Positions 1 to 10,649 of a DNA stretch of 64,000 nucleotides are shown here, piece by piece. Positions within the stretch are counted from its first letter, which is position 1, and every line of letters begins with the position of its first letter. Source of the DNA: Hydractinia symbiolongicarpus. Its lineage: Eukaryota > Cnidaria > Hydrozoa > Anthoathecata > Hydractiniidae. The stretch spans positions 23,369,001 to 23,433,000 of the forward strand of contig NC_079875.1 in the NCBI RefSeq assembly GCF_029227915.1, read 5' to 3'. The notes beneath the pieces are model-generated. The model was not told where the DNA came from and searched no databases. It was given only the letters and a program-made list of their open reading frames with translations. Made by a program: the position numbers and the translations under genes.

Positions 1-119
1 TTTCTCGTTGGTACACGATATTTTCTCGTTACTACACGATAGTTGCTCGTTACTACACGATATTTGCTCGTTACGACACGATAGTTGCTCCTTACCACAC
101 GTTTTTCGCTCGTTACTGC
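1..119. repeat. 21-bp tandem repeat
   Basis: About 5.7 copies of a 21-bp unit resembling TTGCTCGTTACTACACGATAT run from the first base, with 1 to 5 changes per copy. The array stops about 80 bases before the first exon of the host gene, so it probably lies in one of its introns. No spacer structure is present. Confidence 0.9.
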
Positions 120-202
120 AATCAAATTAGTTTATGCACTCCCAAACATAACAATTCAAGAAAACATGGATGGAAGTTTAATCCTTTTCATATTTCTTTC
201 AG

Positions 203-1027
203 TTGGACCAATCATCTACATGTGTAACATTTAAAGTTGAACAAGTAGCAGAAGTTGAAGGACGAAAACCCGCTGCAGTGAAGTTGTATGACTACTATGA
301 CACTGGTGAGTACTTTTTGTGAGTTAATGGAACTGAAAACAATTATTCAGCCGGAAATTCTTTTTTCGATTTATTTTGGAGTATTTATTTTTTGCGCACC
401 TGGGAACCCGCTCACTACCAGGCAATATGTTAATGATGCGCAAAGTGGTTCTTCAATATAATTTACACTGATTATTTTCTGTTGAAATGAAAAATACGGA
501 TGTGCTATGATAAAAATTCACCTATGTATGCACACCATCCGAATAAACTATCTGCGTTCATCACTAAGATATTATCGCACGTAGTGTTGTGGATTCGTCT
601 GCGGCTTCCAGTTCTGGTGACCGAGGATCGAATCCTGCTCACTGCTAGGTAGTATGTTAGTGATGCGCAAAGTACTTCTTTTTCAATATAAATAAAAGCA
701 TGCTCAACTGTTTCATTATCATCAATGTCTTGAGAGTTTAGCTAAGCTTCTTCTGCGCTCTGAATTATGCACTATGCAATTTCGTGTGTTAACGAAACGC
801 AAATCGATTATGACATCAAATATTTTCGCACGAATCTAAACGTGATTTTCATGAAATGCAGCAAATGATGCTGATTGATCTGTTTGTGAAGTTGGGTGTT
901 GTTCACGACAAATTTTGAGAGCTAACAACGAATGGCCATTCCACGTATGTACGATTTTTTTGCTTTAGACAAGTCAGCCACGACAATGTACAACGTTGAG
1001 AGGTGTCCAGAAATCAACGCAGCATAA
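203..1027 (+). CDS. Alpha-2-macroglobulin/thioester-protein family gene, last two exons
   Basis: Two exons can be placed. Exon A (203-305) follows a pyrimidine-rich acceptor ending in TTTCTTTCAG and stops at a GTGAGT donor. It encodes a stretch containing CVTFKVEQV and KPAAVKLYDYYD, the pattern of the receptor-binding domain at the C-terminus of alpha-2-macroglobulin, CD109, complement C3 and insect TEPs. Exon B (969-1027) follows TTTTTTGCTTTAG, joins in phase (1+2) and reads KSATTMYNVERCPEINAA then TAA. Proteins of this family are large secreted protease inhibitors or opsonins; the bait region and thioester would lie upstream of the window. The intron (306-968) holds two SINE-like fragments. 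The family call is from recognised motifs; the exact subfamily cannot be told from one domain. This is the only clear host gene here. Confidence 0.8.
395..540 (+). repeat. SINE-like repeat, copy 1
   Basis: Contains CCCGCTCACTACCAGGCAAT, TGATGCGCAAAGT and, downstream, ATACGGATGTGCTATGATAA followed by ATTCACCT. The same blocks in the same order occur at 28384-28565, and the first block at 586-690. This copy lacks a readable tRNA-like head. It sits in the intron of the host gene. Confidence 0.6.
586..690 (+). repeat. SINE-like repeat, copy 2, with tRNA-like head
   Basis: A tRNA-like head (GTGTTGTGGATTCGTCTGCG as an A-box region and GGATCGAATCC as a B-box) is followed by the CACTGCTAGGTAGTATGTTA block shared with the copies at 395 and 28384. 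A polymerase III type SINE is the simplest reading. It lies in the same intron as copy 1. Confidence 0.6.
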
Positions 1028-1339
1028 AGAAACTACTGCTGACAGGACCGGAAAAATAACTTTTGACTGTTTAGTTTTGTTGCTAAGCATCAATGTGTTA
1101 TTGTGAGCCAATCATTTTGAATTATTATTAACCAATCATTTTGTAATTATTCTGTAGTCTTTTTGTGTGTGTAACTTTAAGATTTTATACCGATGTTCTT
1201 AATTTTATACCTTTATACCTTGTCGAATGTGTATTTTCGTCTCATCTTATCTTTCTTAGATCGTCTCAAAAGGTCTTTTTCATGCAACAGAAAGTTTAGC
1301 GTGAAAGTAAAGTTTGATAATTTAGCACCACAAAAAATC

Positions 1340-1395
1340 ACGCTTAGTGTATGTACATTGTCGCTCGTGAGCGACAATGTACATACACTAAGCGT
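1340..1395. repeat. Perfect inverted repeat, 27-bp arms with a 2-base loop
   Basis: Arms 1340-1366 and 1369-1395 are exact reverse complements, with only GT between them. The arm begins ACGCTTAGTGTATGTACATT. RNA from either strand would fold into a 27-bp stem. Nothing coding spans it convincingly. Confidence 0.95.
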
Positions 1396-1619
1396 CAGGA
1401 ACACCCATTTTTTACTTAAAATTTAAAATGGCAGATAAGTCGATTTTCGAAAGTCAACAAAAGCGAACATTTATTTATTTACGTTATTTGGCTTTTAAAA
1501 TATTACTATGCAAAGGATGGAACATGTGGTTTTAGGTTTGACATATATTGACGTCAATGCATTGGGAATGGTGGAACCAGTTTAGTATATTCCGTCAGGA
1601 TTGGTATTTATATTATTAT

Positions 1620-3441
1620 TAGATGGGTTTACAAAATGTTACTTGACAAATACTCAGCCTCAACGTTCTTTAAAGAACAATACATGGTCAGACACGAGAT
1701 AGAAGGTCAGGTTGATTCCGATAGATAAAAGGAGATTAGAGAAACATTGTGGAATCTAAAGAACCAGTTATCATCAAACGCAAGAACAGCAGCCATATGG
1801 TTGTCTTACCTTGACTACATTACCCTTATAAGACAGTTCATTCTAGCCAAACGTACCTTATATTACTCTAACAGTACTCGTATTAATGTACAAAGAGTCA
1901 TGGAACTGCAGTCTACTCTCGATAAGTGGACCCTCCACGGGACCGAAAAAAATGTTTCCACTTAACGAATGTACCACTTATCTGAATTGCTCGATAAGTG
2001 GAACCCCTATGAAACCACAACAAGTTCCATTTATTGAGCCTCTCACTTATCAGAAATCTCAGGAGACTGAGGAATTTACGGATAATATGTCGACTAAAGT
2101 TACACAGGAAAGCCTTCGCTTCAAAAACTGCACAGCTGCCATTTTTAAGATATACCTTTTATGGTTTCATTACAAAAAATGGATCCACTTATCGAAAGTT
2201 CCACTTATCGAGGGTTCCACTTATCCGAATGAAATAAGAGAGGGACCGGGGAAATTGGTTTCACTAAACGTAAGGTTTGCATATCCGGGATTCCACTTAT
2301 CGATAGTAGACTTGTGTAAGAAACACAACCATGGTTATTCGACAAATACGTTAATGGGTCCAATGAAGTTAGAAGAAAGAATCAACATTGGAGTGGTCTT
2401 TGAAGTGATCTTGTGATTGAACAAACTCTGATGAGGTCATTTAAGTCGCGTGTTGGATTAACTAGTGGACATGGAATGACGGAAAGTGTGCGTGATCTAT
2501 GGGTGCTATGTTTACCATATAGTGCCATTGTCAATATAGCAATGGTGACTTTGTTTGAATTATCTGTAAACAGTACCGAACAACACGTTGACATGCACGA
2601 TTTAAGAATGTGACTACGAGGATTACCTAAAATTGAGGTATGTCTGTTACAAGATATCTATTACTACGATAGGGAAACCTCTTTACTCGTTGTCATTATA
2701 TTGAATACCACTCGCAAGTGACGATTGTGTAAACTGTGACATTTAGGAGCAAGTACTCACAAATTCTTTTATGCTGAAATCTTTGGAAAGGCAACCATCA
2801 AAAGAAAGATTATTCTGAAACCACTTGAAGCACTTGGGAGCACTGTTAAATCGATCAACAGCTATATGATTAAGAGCTATTTCCGCTATGAGGTAGCCGT
2901 ACAGGCCCCATCGTTATTCAAGGACTGACTTATGAGAAAGTCAGATAAACAATTTTGAGAAGAACTCTGATGCATGACACAGACATTATACAGCAAGACG
3001 TCTTCAACAAGACTGCTCTGTGTACTGTTGATGGTGGTGCACTTCTTCACCGTGTTCGATGGCTGATAGACATTTAAAGAACCAAACTTTTATGTTTCAA
3101 ATGTTCAAAGACACCACTCTGAAACTGTGGTATTTGATGGAATGACAACAGCAAAATCTTATGAAAACAATGGGAAAGCAAAACAGAAAGGGTTAGAATA
3201 TTGATTTTGTTGAATACATTGTTGCACCCTGTGTCCAAGATTTATTCCTCTCGAACTAGTTCAGTAAAACACAGATCATTAAGCTAATTTCAAGTTATTT
3301 AGAAGCTGATGGGCATTACGTTGTAAAGGGTGAAGCTGATGTTGATACTATAATAGTTTTGACTGGTCTGATATTATCTCCCGATAGGTTAAAAGATGTT
3401 ACTGTAGTAGATGCTGATGCAGACATAGCAGTTATGCTTCT
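1620..3441 (+). pseudogene. Decayed copy of a high-copy uncharacterised gene with a PIN/XPG-like C-terminal domain
   Basis: Read in several frames with stops, this stretch gives pieces in a consistent order: SSNARTAAIWLSYLDY (near 1770), SDLVIEQTLMRSFKSR (2406-2453), GHGMTESVRDLW (2470), APSLFKD and LMRKSDK (2910), TVVFDGMTTAKSYE (3125), then YLEADGHYVVKGEADVDT (3296) and DADADIAVML (3412). I recall this order from a family repeated many times in cnidarian and arthropod genomes; its function is unknown. The last part looks like a PIN/FEN-type nuclease fold with spaced acidic residues. The reading frame continues across the hAT insertion at 8918. Bases 1915-2310 do not fit the family and may be a separate insertion. 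Homology is by eye. Confidence 0.55.
1915..2310. repeat. Cluster of CCACTTATC motifs in both orientations
   Basis: At least seven copies of CCACTTATC or its complement GATAAGTGG lie within 400 bases, mostly extended to TTCCACTTATCGA: near 1920, 1975, 1993, 2174, 2193, 2212 and 2290. Three are spaced about 18 to 19 bases apart (2174-2225). This part does not match the surrounding pseudogene and may be a decayed element end or a binding-site array. Confidence 0.55.
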
Positions 3442-3956
3442 CAGGGGCGGATCTAGGATTTCTGATGTACCCCGTCATAAAATGTACTTATATTAGTGAC
3501 ACGCGAAGGCCCACCATGGTTGGGCCTGAGGGCCCAGAAAATTTTTAAACATTGGAGGATCCTAGATTGTCTGAAAACAACATTCCCGCATCTAAATTGT
3601 AAATTATTTTGAAAATAAAAAGGCTATTTGTCATTCATACAGCATAAAACGAAAATCGTTACCGTGTCATCTTTTCAACAATGTTGTTTGGTTGCTTCTC
3701 TTTCTTGCTGAGTTTCTATTGTTATATATGAAGCCTATGAACTAAAGAAACAAGATTATCTCATATAATTTATAGATGTTAATAGGCCGTTTCGCTCAAT
3801 ATCAGAGCTCATCAGCATGCCTAGGATAACAAAAAATGTCATCCAGACATGGACAGCCAAATAAAAAAGAAGTAAAGAATTAAGATAACAAGATACAATG
3901 ATGAGGAAAAAATAGAGAAAAATTTAGTTGTCATTGGCATATTTATATTTAAAAAA

Positions 3957-4270
3957 TACAGGATAACTTGACAACTGCAACTATGTTCTACTATTTCTTG
4001 ACAGTTTTCAATTAAATGATAATGAATATTGGAATGAAATGGTTTTATATAAATTAAAATGAATGCAGGATAAAATGACAACTGAGTAACCCCATAGTCC
4101 CTGCAACTATGTTCTACTATTTCTTGACAGTTGCCAATTAAATGATAATGAATATTGCAATGAAATGGTTTGATATGAATAAAAATAAATGCAGGATAAA
4201 ATGACAACTGAGTAACCCCATAGTCCCTGCAACTATGTTCTACTATTTCTTGACAGTTGTCAATTAAATG
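3957..4270. repeat. Tandem repeat of about 126 bp, 2.5 copies
   Basis: Units share AGGATAAAATGACAACTGAG and TTCTACTATTTCTTGACAGT; the period between the last two is 126 bases (4067 to 4193). Because 126 is a multiple of three, the repeat keeps an open frame on the minus strand, but that frame looks incidental. It lies between the hAT left end and the end of the transposase gene. Confidence 0.85.
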
Positions 4271-4454
4271 AAAATGAACTATGGACTAAAAAAATGGAAA
4301 TGGAACACGAAATATGTTAACAATCAAAGTGACAAAGTAGTATTAATATAAGTGTTTTAATAATTTTGATAAACATATTTTCTATTAAATTAATTTTTTA
4401 AGAATACCAATAGTATAATATAATACCAACCTTTGCAACAAATATACATAACAA

Positions 4455-7400
4455 TTAAAATTCAAGCCTACGATTTGAAAGAGCGTATCTATCAATAACT
4501 TTATCTTTGTCAGGGATAATTTCTTGATGGATATATAACAATGCTAACCCATTTAAACGATCATTGGTCATGGTACTCCGTGCGTATTCTTTTAACCTTC
4601 TTAATGCAGAGAAACTCCTTTCACTCTCACAGGAAGTAACAGGAAGAGTCCCAAGAATACGTAGGGCTATTTTTATATTTTCAAAACCAGGGAAAGAAAC
4701 TGCTTTTAATGCCAAGGATATGCTATCAGGGAGAGTATCAGTATATTCTTCCCAATATTTTTCCCAGAGCGACAGTTCAGATTGAAGGGCATTAACACTA
4801 AGAAAATCAGACGTATAAAATGTAACAAAATCTTGAACTTCGTTTTTCCAGTCTTTACCCTGACTTTTAAGGAAAAATAAATGAGATGGAATTAATGCCA
4901 ATCCTTTGTAAGCAGCAACTGTTTCAGGTTGAAAGCGCTTACTAATAGAAGTATTAAGAAAATCTAGAAGTGGTATTGTTACTGAACGTTTAAAATAATC
5001 AGATACTGAGTCAAAAGGAGTGTTTGACCTATGGATTTGTGTTTTGCAAATTCTTGGTGCTTTAATGGTTACATCCAGCTCATTTGCAATAGCAACTGCC
5101 TCAGAAAATACATTATTATGAAATGCATCAACAGAATTTCTAGTATCAATTAACTCTTTTTTCAATGCAGAAATTAAATTGATACCTTTAAGAATATCTA
5201 TAGATTTAGATTGTAAATTTCGTGTGACAGGGAGAGTCACCAACAGAACTTTGGTAGTACACACTAAAGAAATTAAAAAATCAAATCTGGAAATTAAATT
5301 GACAAAACTTGAAGCCTTAGACTTTGTATCTCTGTTACACATACAATCAGAAGAAGACATATATTTAAGACATTTCACAATGGTTGTGTACAATTTCAAA
5401 AAGTCTTCTAGACCATCGATTCGTTCAACCCACCTTGTCCTACAAATATCTTTCAACTTAGATTTTGAGGTATCAGGCTTACACTCAACAACAAACTTTT
5501 GCAGAACCTTTTGTCTTGTTTCAGACAAATTGAAAAAGTATGACAATTCCTTCACTTTATCAAACACTTCTGACACTAACAGTATGTCTAGGGAATCACA
5601 CACTGTTAAATTAAGTTTATGAGAGTGACAATGTGTATAAATGGCTTTTGAATTAAGTCTTAAAATATGAGAAGATAGACCATTAATGTGACCAGAAACT
5701 GACCCAGCACCATCATAGCCCTGTCCTCTGCAATCCATTATGTCAAGCCCTAGATCTTCTTTTAAACATTTCATAATTGTACTGAAGAGATCAGCACCAG
5801 ATAATCCTTCAGAGCAGTGTAAAAAACGAATGAAGTCCTCTTTTATTTCACAAGTGCTATCAACATATCTTAAAATGAGAGCCATTTGCTCTTTAGTTGA
5901 TGAGTCACATGCTTCATCTGCAATTATGGAATAAAACTTATTTACTTTAACCTCAGAAATGATTTCATTAGTAATTTCTTGACCACAACATCCAATTAAG
6001 TCATTCTGCACTGTTTTAGAAATATACCTGGCATTTTTAGCACTGGACTCTAAATGATCTTTTAATAGTTGATTGCCACTGCGAATTGAAAAGTTTAAAA
6101 ACTTATGAAAATTTCCAACCCCGGCTTGATTAGCATAGCCTCCTGCCTCAGGGAGATATTTCCCATCATCCCTATGTCCCCGCAAAGCTGAATTGGTATG
6201 ACCACATAAAATGATGGTATCAACAATAGATTTCAAAACTTCTCTATTTTTGTTTATTTTCTGTTGTAGCTGATCATTGACTAAAACATTGATGGGCTGG
6301 GATTTAGATAACATCTGACTAATGAAATTATTAAAAACAGTGGAAGTAAATTCATGTAAACCATTCTTTGTGGATTGATGTTGATTAAAAGATCTAGTTG
6401 CATCATTCCATTTTGTAAAAGGTTGTAAAAAAAGGTTTTGAATTTTACCACATTTGTCAGGGAACTTTGATCCAAAAAGAACACAGGGTAAACAAAAAGC
6501 CCCATCATAAGCTGGTGAGTAGCGAAGCCAAGGGTAATCTTTCAACCACTTTGAACGGAACTGACGTTTTAAAGTTTTAGGGTAGGTATAATCTGCAGAA
6601 GGGGAAAAAGTCTGATTTATTAGATCGAAAATTTGTCTGTCTGTCATCCCTTCTTTAACACGAAGTCTGTAATATGCAACATCAGTTACATCAAAATTTT
6701 GTGGAAGGGAATCAACTATTTTTGATGTGATGACTGATTTATTATTGTTTGGAAAAAAATTAGGTTCATGGCTAGTACTATTTTGTAAAAGATTACTAAA
6801 AACATTAGATACAGAAGAAGTAGAAGGATTTGAAATGTTGCTTGAAGGTGTATTATTAGTACCTTTTATTATTGCTTGGGGATCCTGACTTGATGTAGGC
6901 AATTGCTGAGGAAGAGATACCTTTGGTAAAATAAGCTTATTCTTGGTGACAGGTTTAAAATCAATTTTCTTTTGAAAGAATCCAGAAACATTGGTAGACA
7001 TACATTTCTTCTTAAATGGAGGCTTATAAATTAATTCCTTAGAAGTAAATAAAAGTGGCACATAGTGATTATGTTTAAAAGCAAGATCTGAAATGAGATG
7101 ACCTTCATAACAAAACAAAATATGGAAGCAAGTTTCATCAACCTTTGGCACACGTGGAAAAACCTTTTTATTGAATATTTCTTTGTATTTGAGAGGACCA
7201 CAATCAGGATAATAACACATAATATTTCTGCGAATTATAGAAGACAATGACAAAACAAAGAGAAAACCAGACCACTGGTTCATGTTTTTCAAACATAAAG
7301 TAGCCTCAGCTTTGACAAGTTCAGCAGCCTTAAAATTAGTATCAACAGCAGCATGAGATACTGACATTGCTAAAATATTTGATGGACTTAAAGATGGATA

Positions 7401-8049
7401 TTTGTCAACAAATAAATTGGGGTGAGAACTATAATACTCAGAATTGACAAAAAGTTCAATGCAAGCAAGTAGCCTTAACTGTTGTGTCAAACTATTATCA
7501 CCTACCAGACATAAGGATATGGAGCTAAACAAGCAATTTCCAGATGATTCGGACCTAAACAGTGAAAAATAAATAAATATTTCTTAGAGAAATTAAAGAG
7601 AATTCACTCCTCAGAGCAAAGACACTAAGTTTTAACATTTTGAGAAGAATCAAAACCATTATTAATTCCACACACACACATGCCAGCTAGCTTGTGGCGC
7701 CGTAGATTAGTGGTTATGTGGCGCCGTAGATTAGTGGTTATAGCTCTCGTACTCTGTGCGGGAGACCGGGGTTCGATTCCTCTTGACGGCGTTTCAACAT
7801 GGGCGAGTGAATGTTACCATAGCCCCGGGTTAACCCAAGCCATGTGAGGGAAATTGGGAAGATGGCACACTGTGTGGGCCGTTGGATGTTGCCGGGAGTT
7901 GTCTAGTAGAGCGCGGGCTCTAATTGGGTCTGCGTAGCTCAAAATGAGCATTAAATACTCGACTCTCCATCTACGCCATGGCCATTCTGGAAATAATAGA
8001 CAGGGTATATCCCTCGATATTTGTGAGGCTAGCCATGTAAAATATGCAC

Positions 8050-8086
<37 letters not shown>

Positions 8087-8503
8087 CCATAGATACGGTT
8101 GCTAGCTCTCCAAGAGTAATAATCACAACAAAAACCACGAATACATGTAGCTAGCTAGCTAGCCATAAGTAGTTCATGGTGATGACATAGTGATGTACAC
8201 TTAATTACTATGGTAACAAATGGTCAGCAAAAATCAGAAATGGAAATTACAGAAAATAAAATCTTACCTCAATGCAACACAATTCTTGGAAGAAACTGAT
8301 GCAGGAAGATAATTCAAAGCATCTTCATTCACACCAATTTCTCCACAAGAAAGAACAGCATAAAGCTGTTCTGTGTTTAAAAACACATTTTTATTTGAAT
8401 TTATCCATTTCTCAGAATAAATATTTAATATTTCAATCAATTTCTGCAAATCTTCGTCTTGAAATAATTTCAAAACATCATCTCTCACTGAACTAAACGC
8501 CAT
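4455..8503 (-). CDS. hAT transposase with N-terminal OTU-like domain, two exons
   Basis: Exon 1 is 8503-8268, ending at a GTAAGA donor. Exon 2 is 7554-4455, after a TTTCACTGTTTAG acceptor. They join in phase to give about 1111 residues. The start at 8503 (MAFSSVRDDVLK) is preferred; an upstream in-frame ATG at 8554 would add 17 residues. An OTU-like domain spans roughly 80-250: GNCLFSS gives the candidate nucleophile Cys86 and KHNHYVPLLF the candidate His242, and the local sequence resembles vertnin. A TTF/BED-type zinc finger follows (about 405-500), then a DUF4371-type RNase H core (about 540-760, IADEACD and GYDGAGSVSGH), and the hAT dimerisation region (about 1010-1085, CESERSFSALRRLKEYARST). 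The order after the OTU part is that of ZMYM1-like hAT transposases. No internal stop is visible, so it may be recent. Whether the OTU part is an active peptidase is not known. Confidence 0.85.
7694..8090 (+). repeat. tRNA-derived SINE with (ATCT)n tail
   Basis: A tRNA-like head starts near 7719: A-box TAGATTAGTGG (7726), B-box GGTTCGATTCC (7770), and acceptor-like ends GGCGCCG/GACGGCG. A tail of ATCT repeats runs 8050-8086. The first 24 bases of the head are duplicated in tandem (7694-7717, 7718-7741). The SINE lies inside the transposase intron of the hAT, so it probably came in after or travelled with it. It differs from the repeat at 586. Confidence 0.8.
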
Positions 8504-8917
8504 GTTGAGCAATGATGTTGAAGAAGATATGAAGATGAAGACCAGCGTGAGCATTTCGGCTTTTGCAGGGTATTGTTTTTAGCCAATCACAACTTAAGAA
8601 AACTTCTGTAATGACCAATCAAATCCTGCCGGTGTTCTTCTCCTGCAAACCCGGCACTCTAGACCAATAAGAGTTAAGAATAACCTCATTGCTCCGGCAA
8701 AAACCTGCAGGGCGGGGTCCATATTTTTCTATCCGCCATCACGGCAGCAACAGCGGCGGCAATATTATTAATTTTTATATTGATGAGCGCTCAAATGAAT
8801 ACATTATTACACGCCCCAAATATTACTGGTTAGTACTAAATATTTGAAAATTAGATAAACTATACTTGTTATTTTTAAACCCCGTCCTTTGACCCAATTG
8901 ACGGGGTTTGGATCCGC

Positions 8918-9010
8918 CCCTGCTTCTGTACCACTGGAATAAAAATTGTGTCAATTTATCAGTAACACCGCTGCCCCTTGGACCCCAGGCAACTTCTTCT
9001 GCTGTTGACA
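8918..9010 (+). pseudogene. Downstream part of the PIN/XPG-like pseudogene split by the hAT
   Basis: After the 5-bp target duplication the frame continues as LYHWNKNCVN. This matches the usual end of the acidic motif in this family (DxDxxVLLxYHW). The continuation becomes unrecognisable after about 9010. Confidence 0.5.
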
Positions 9011-9055
9011 ATAGGTTAGCATAAGAAAGGATTGCAAGCATTACGTGTGTCGCAA

Positions 9056-9121
9056 ATAAGTAGGTGTGCACGGTAAGTAGGTGTGCACGGTAAGTAGGTA
9101 TGCACGCTAAGTAGGTGTGCT
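9056..9121. repeat. Short tandem repeat, about 18-bp unit, four copies
   Basis: AAGTAGGTGTGCACGGT recurs four times with one or two changes, including a GTAGGTATGCACGCT variant. From 9122 to about 9750 no gene or repeat is recognised. Confidence 0.85.
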
Positions 9122-9749
9122 ATGACACAACACTGTGTTTGGGTGATCTTGCGCTTCTTTGGTAGCCTGTTGGAACTGTTATCTAACCAAACGGTCTTAT
9201 TTTCGGCAAAAGGTTTGATTTGAAGAAATATGTCCGGGGACTTTTGTATGACGCATCAGAAATGGCTGAATAAAATGAAAACGAAAAATGCTGCTTGATG
9301 AGGAAATTCCTTTTTATAGGGCAGTTATTTACCAATGTAGAAATTATATTTGAAAATTATCTGTACAGAATGTCCGTTTAGGGATAAACACCCTGCCCCC
9401 TTTTGTCCATCCCTAACGCGTCGACGTGCTTCGTGGATGACCGTCATTTGAAAAAAAACATGAAAACCGAAAACTTTGAAATGTTCATCAACATAATAAA
9501 TAATATAAATATATAGACATAAATACAAGTTTATTTAAATGAAGACATGACTTGATAAGTTTTTATTGTCATTTCGGGCTGATAATAGAAACATATTTTC
9601 GCGCTTCTTTTAATTCGATCCGTCGCACCGACTGTGACTTTTCTTATTCAATTTTTTAGTTTAAAAGTAATATTTTTTTTATAGCTTTGCTTTACATGTT
9701 TCACAAAAGCCAGTCGCCATGAAATAGTTATCGCAACTTGGCCTCAACT

Positions 9750-10640
9750 CTTACATGGTTAAATTAGATAACAAACATGCCTTTCGTTTATGCCCTGTAC
9801 ACCCAGACGGTTGGCATATTTTTGGATACCAATGGGAAATCAGAAACTATTTCAATATGGTTTTGCCTTTTGGCTGAAGATATTCACTTTTTATATTCAA
9901 CAATTTTTCTGATTTACTCACCTGGATTCTAATTGTTATCATGCATGTCAATGATCTAACACACTACCTTGATGCTACTTTATTGCTGCCCATTTTACTA
10001 AATCTCGCTGTCAATATGTTTTCGATTCTATTATCCACACATTTTTGTTGTTTGGTGTCCCTATGGCAGAAGATAAAATCATTGGACCGGTTCAAGTAAT
10101 TACTTATCTAGGTATTAAAATCGACACCAATAATCTAGTTCTTCTTCTTTAAGTTTAATGATCTTATGTCAGATTTGCGGAATGACAAGAAGAAGTGCAA
10201 AAGGAGTTGTCGTTAATGGGGCCACTCTCCATTGCTTGCAAAGTAGTTAGGACGGGCAAAATTTTCCTCAGAGGTTTGATTATCTGTCCACCAAGTGAAT
10301 ATGTTACACCATCATAACGACATAACATCAGAGGCCAGGAAAGACATAGAATAGTGGCCTGACGTCTGGGAATTAGGACTGGAACAAGCTAAAAGCATGT
10401 ATAGTATCAGTGTTCTTGAATTTTTAGCCATTGTCATAGCTATGTTATGTTGGGCAGAAGGTTGGAGGGAAAACGAGGTTGTGTTGCGCACAGACAACGA
10501 AGCCGTTGTGCAAATCTGGCACACATTGCAAATACAATATATCATATCATTAATCCGTCACTTGTTCTTTCTTACAGCCGAACGTAACATAAATCTGTTG
10601 CTTTGCCATGTTACAGCTCGATCAAATGTTTAGTCAGCCT
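9750..10640 (+). pseudogene. DIRS-type reverse transcriptase and RNase H remnant
   Basis: Broken pieces of an RT are readable near 9755-9880: VKLDNKHAFRLCPVHPDGW and MVLPFG. Near 10060-10135 comes VPMAEDKIIGPVQVITYLGI. An open RNase H part follows at 10397-10633 (VLEFLAIVIAMLCWAE, then LRTDNEAVVQIW with its Asp, then LIRHLFFLTAERNINLLLCH). This order and wording fit YR (DIRS/Ngaro-like) retroelements. It differs from the two DIRS copies at 51-63 kb, so it is another lineage. Stops and frameshifts are many, and no recombinase was seen after it. Confidence 0.7.
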
Positions 10641-10649
10641 AAAAAAATG

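Larger units (their letters stand above)
3442..8922 (-). mobile_element. hAT-superfamily DNA transposon, 5.48 kb, 5-bp target duplication
   Basis: The left end begins CAGGGGCGGATCTAGG and the right end, read inward, begins CAGGGGCGGATCCAAA. The flanks are CTTCT on both sides (3437-3441 and 8923-8927). Removing the element plus one CTTCT restores an open frame in the host pseudogene (...IAVML joined to LYHWN...), which supports the ends and the 5-bp duplication. It holds one two-exon transposase on the minus strand, a 126-bp tandem repeat near the left end and a SINE in the transposase intron. Bases 8555-8922 upstream of the gene include a GC-rich stretch (8700-8760) that may hold its promoter; bases 7555-8267 are the intron. 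Confidence 0.88.

Noticed and set aside
1-119. CRISPR-like array
   Set aside because: Units are contiguous 21-mers without unique spacers, and the genome is clearly eukaryotic.
3839-4207. Minus-strand ORF of 122 codons
   Set aside because: It is a translation of the 126-bp tandem repeat, which keeps frame because the period is a multiple of three.
7719-7791. Functional tRNA gene
   Set aside because: It is followed by a SINE body and an ATCT tail and has a tandemly duplicated head, so it is a SINE.
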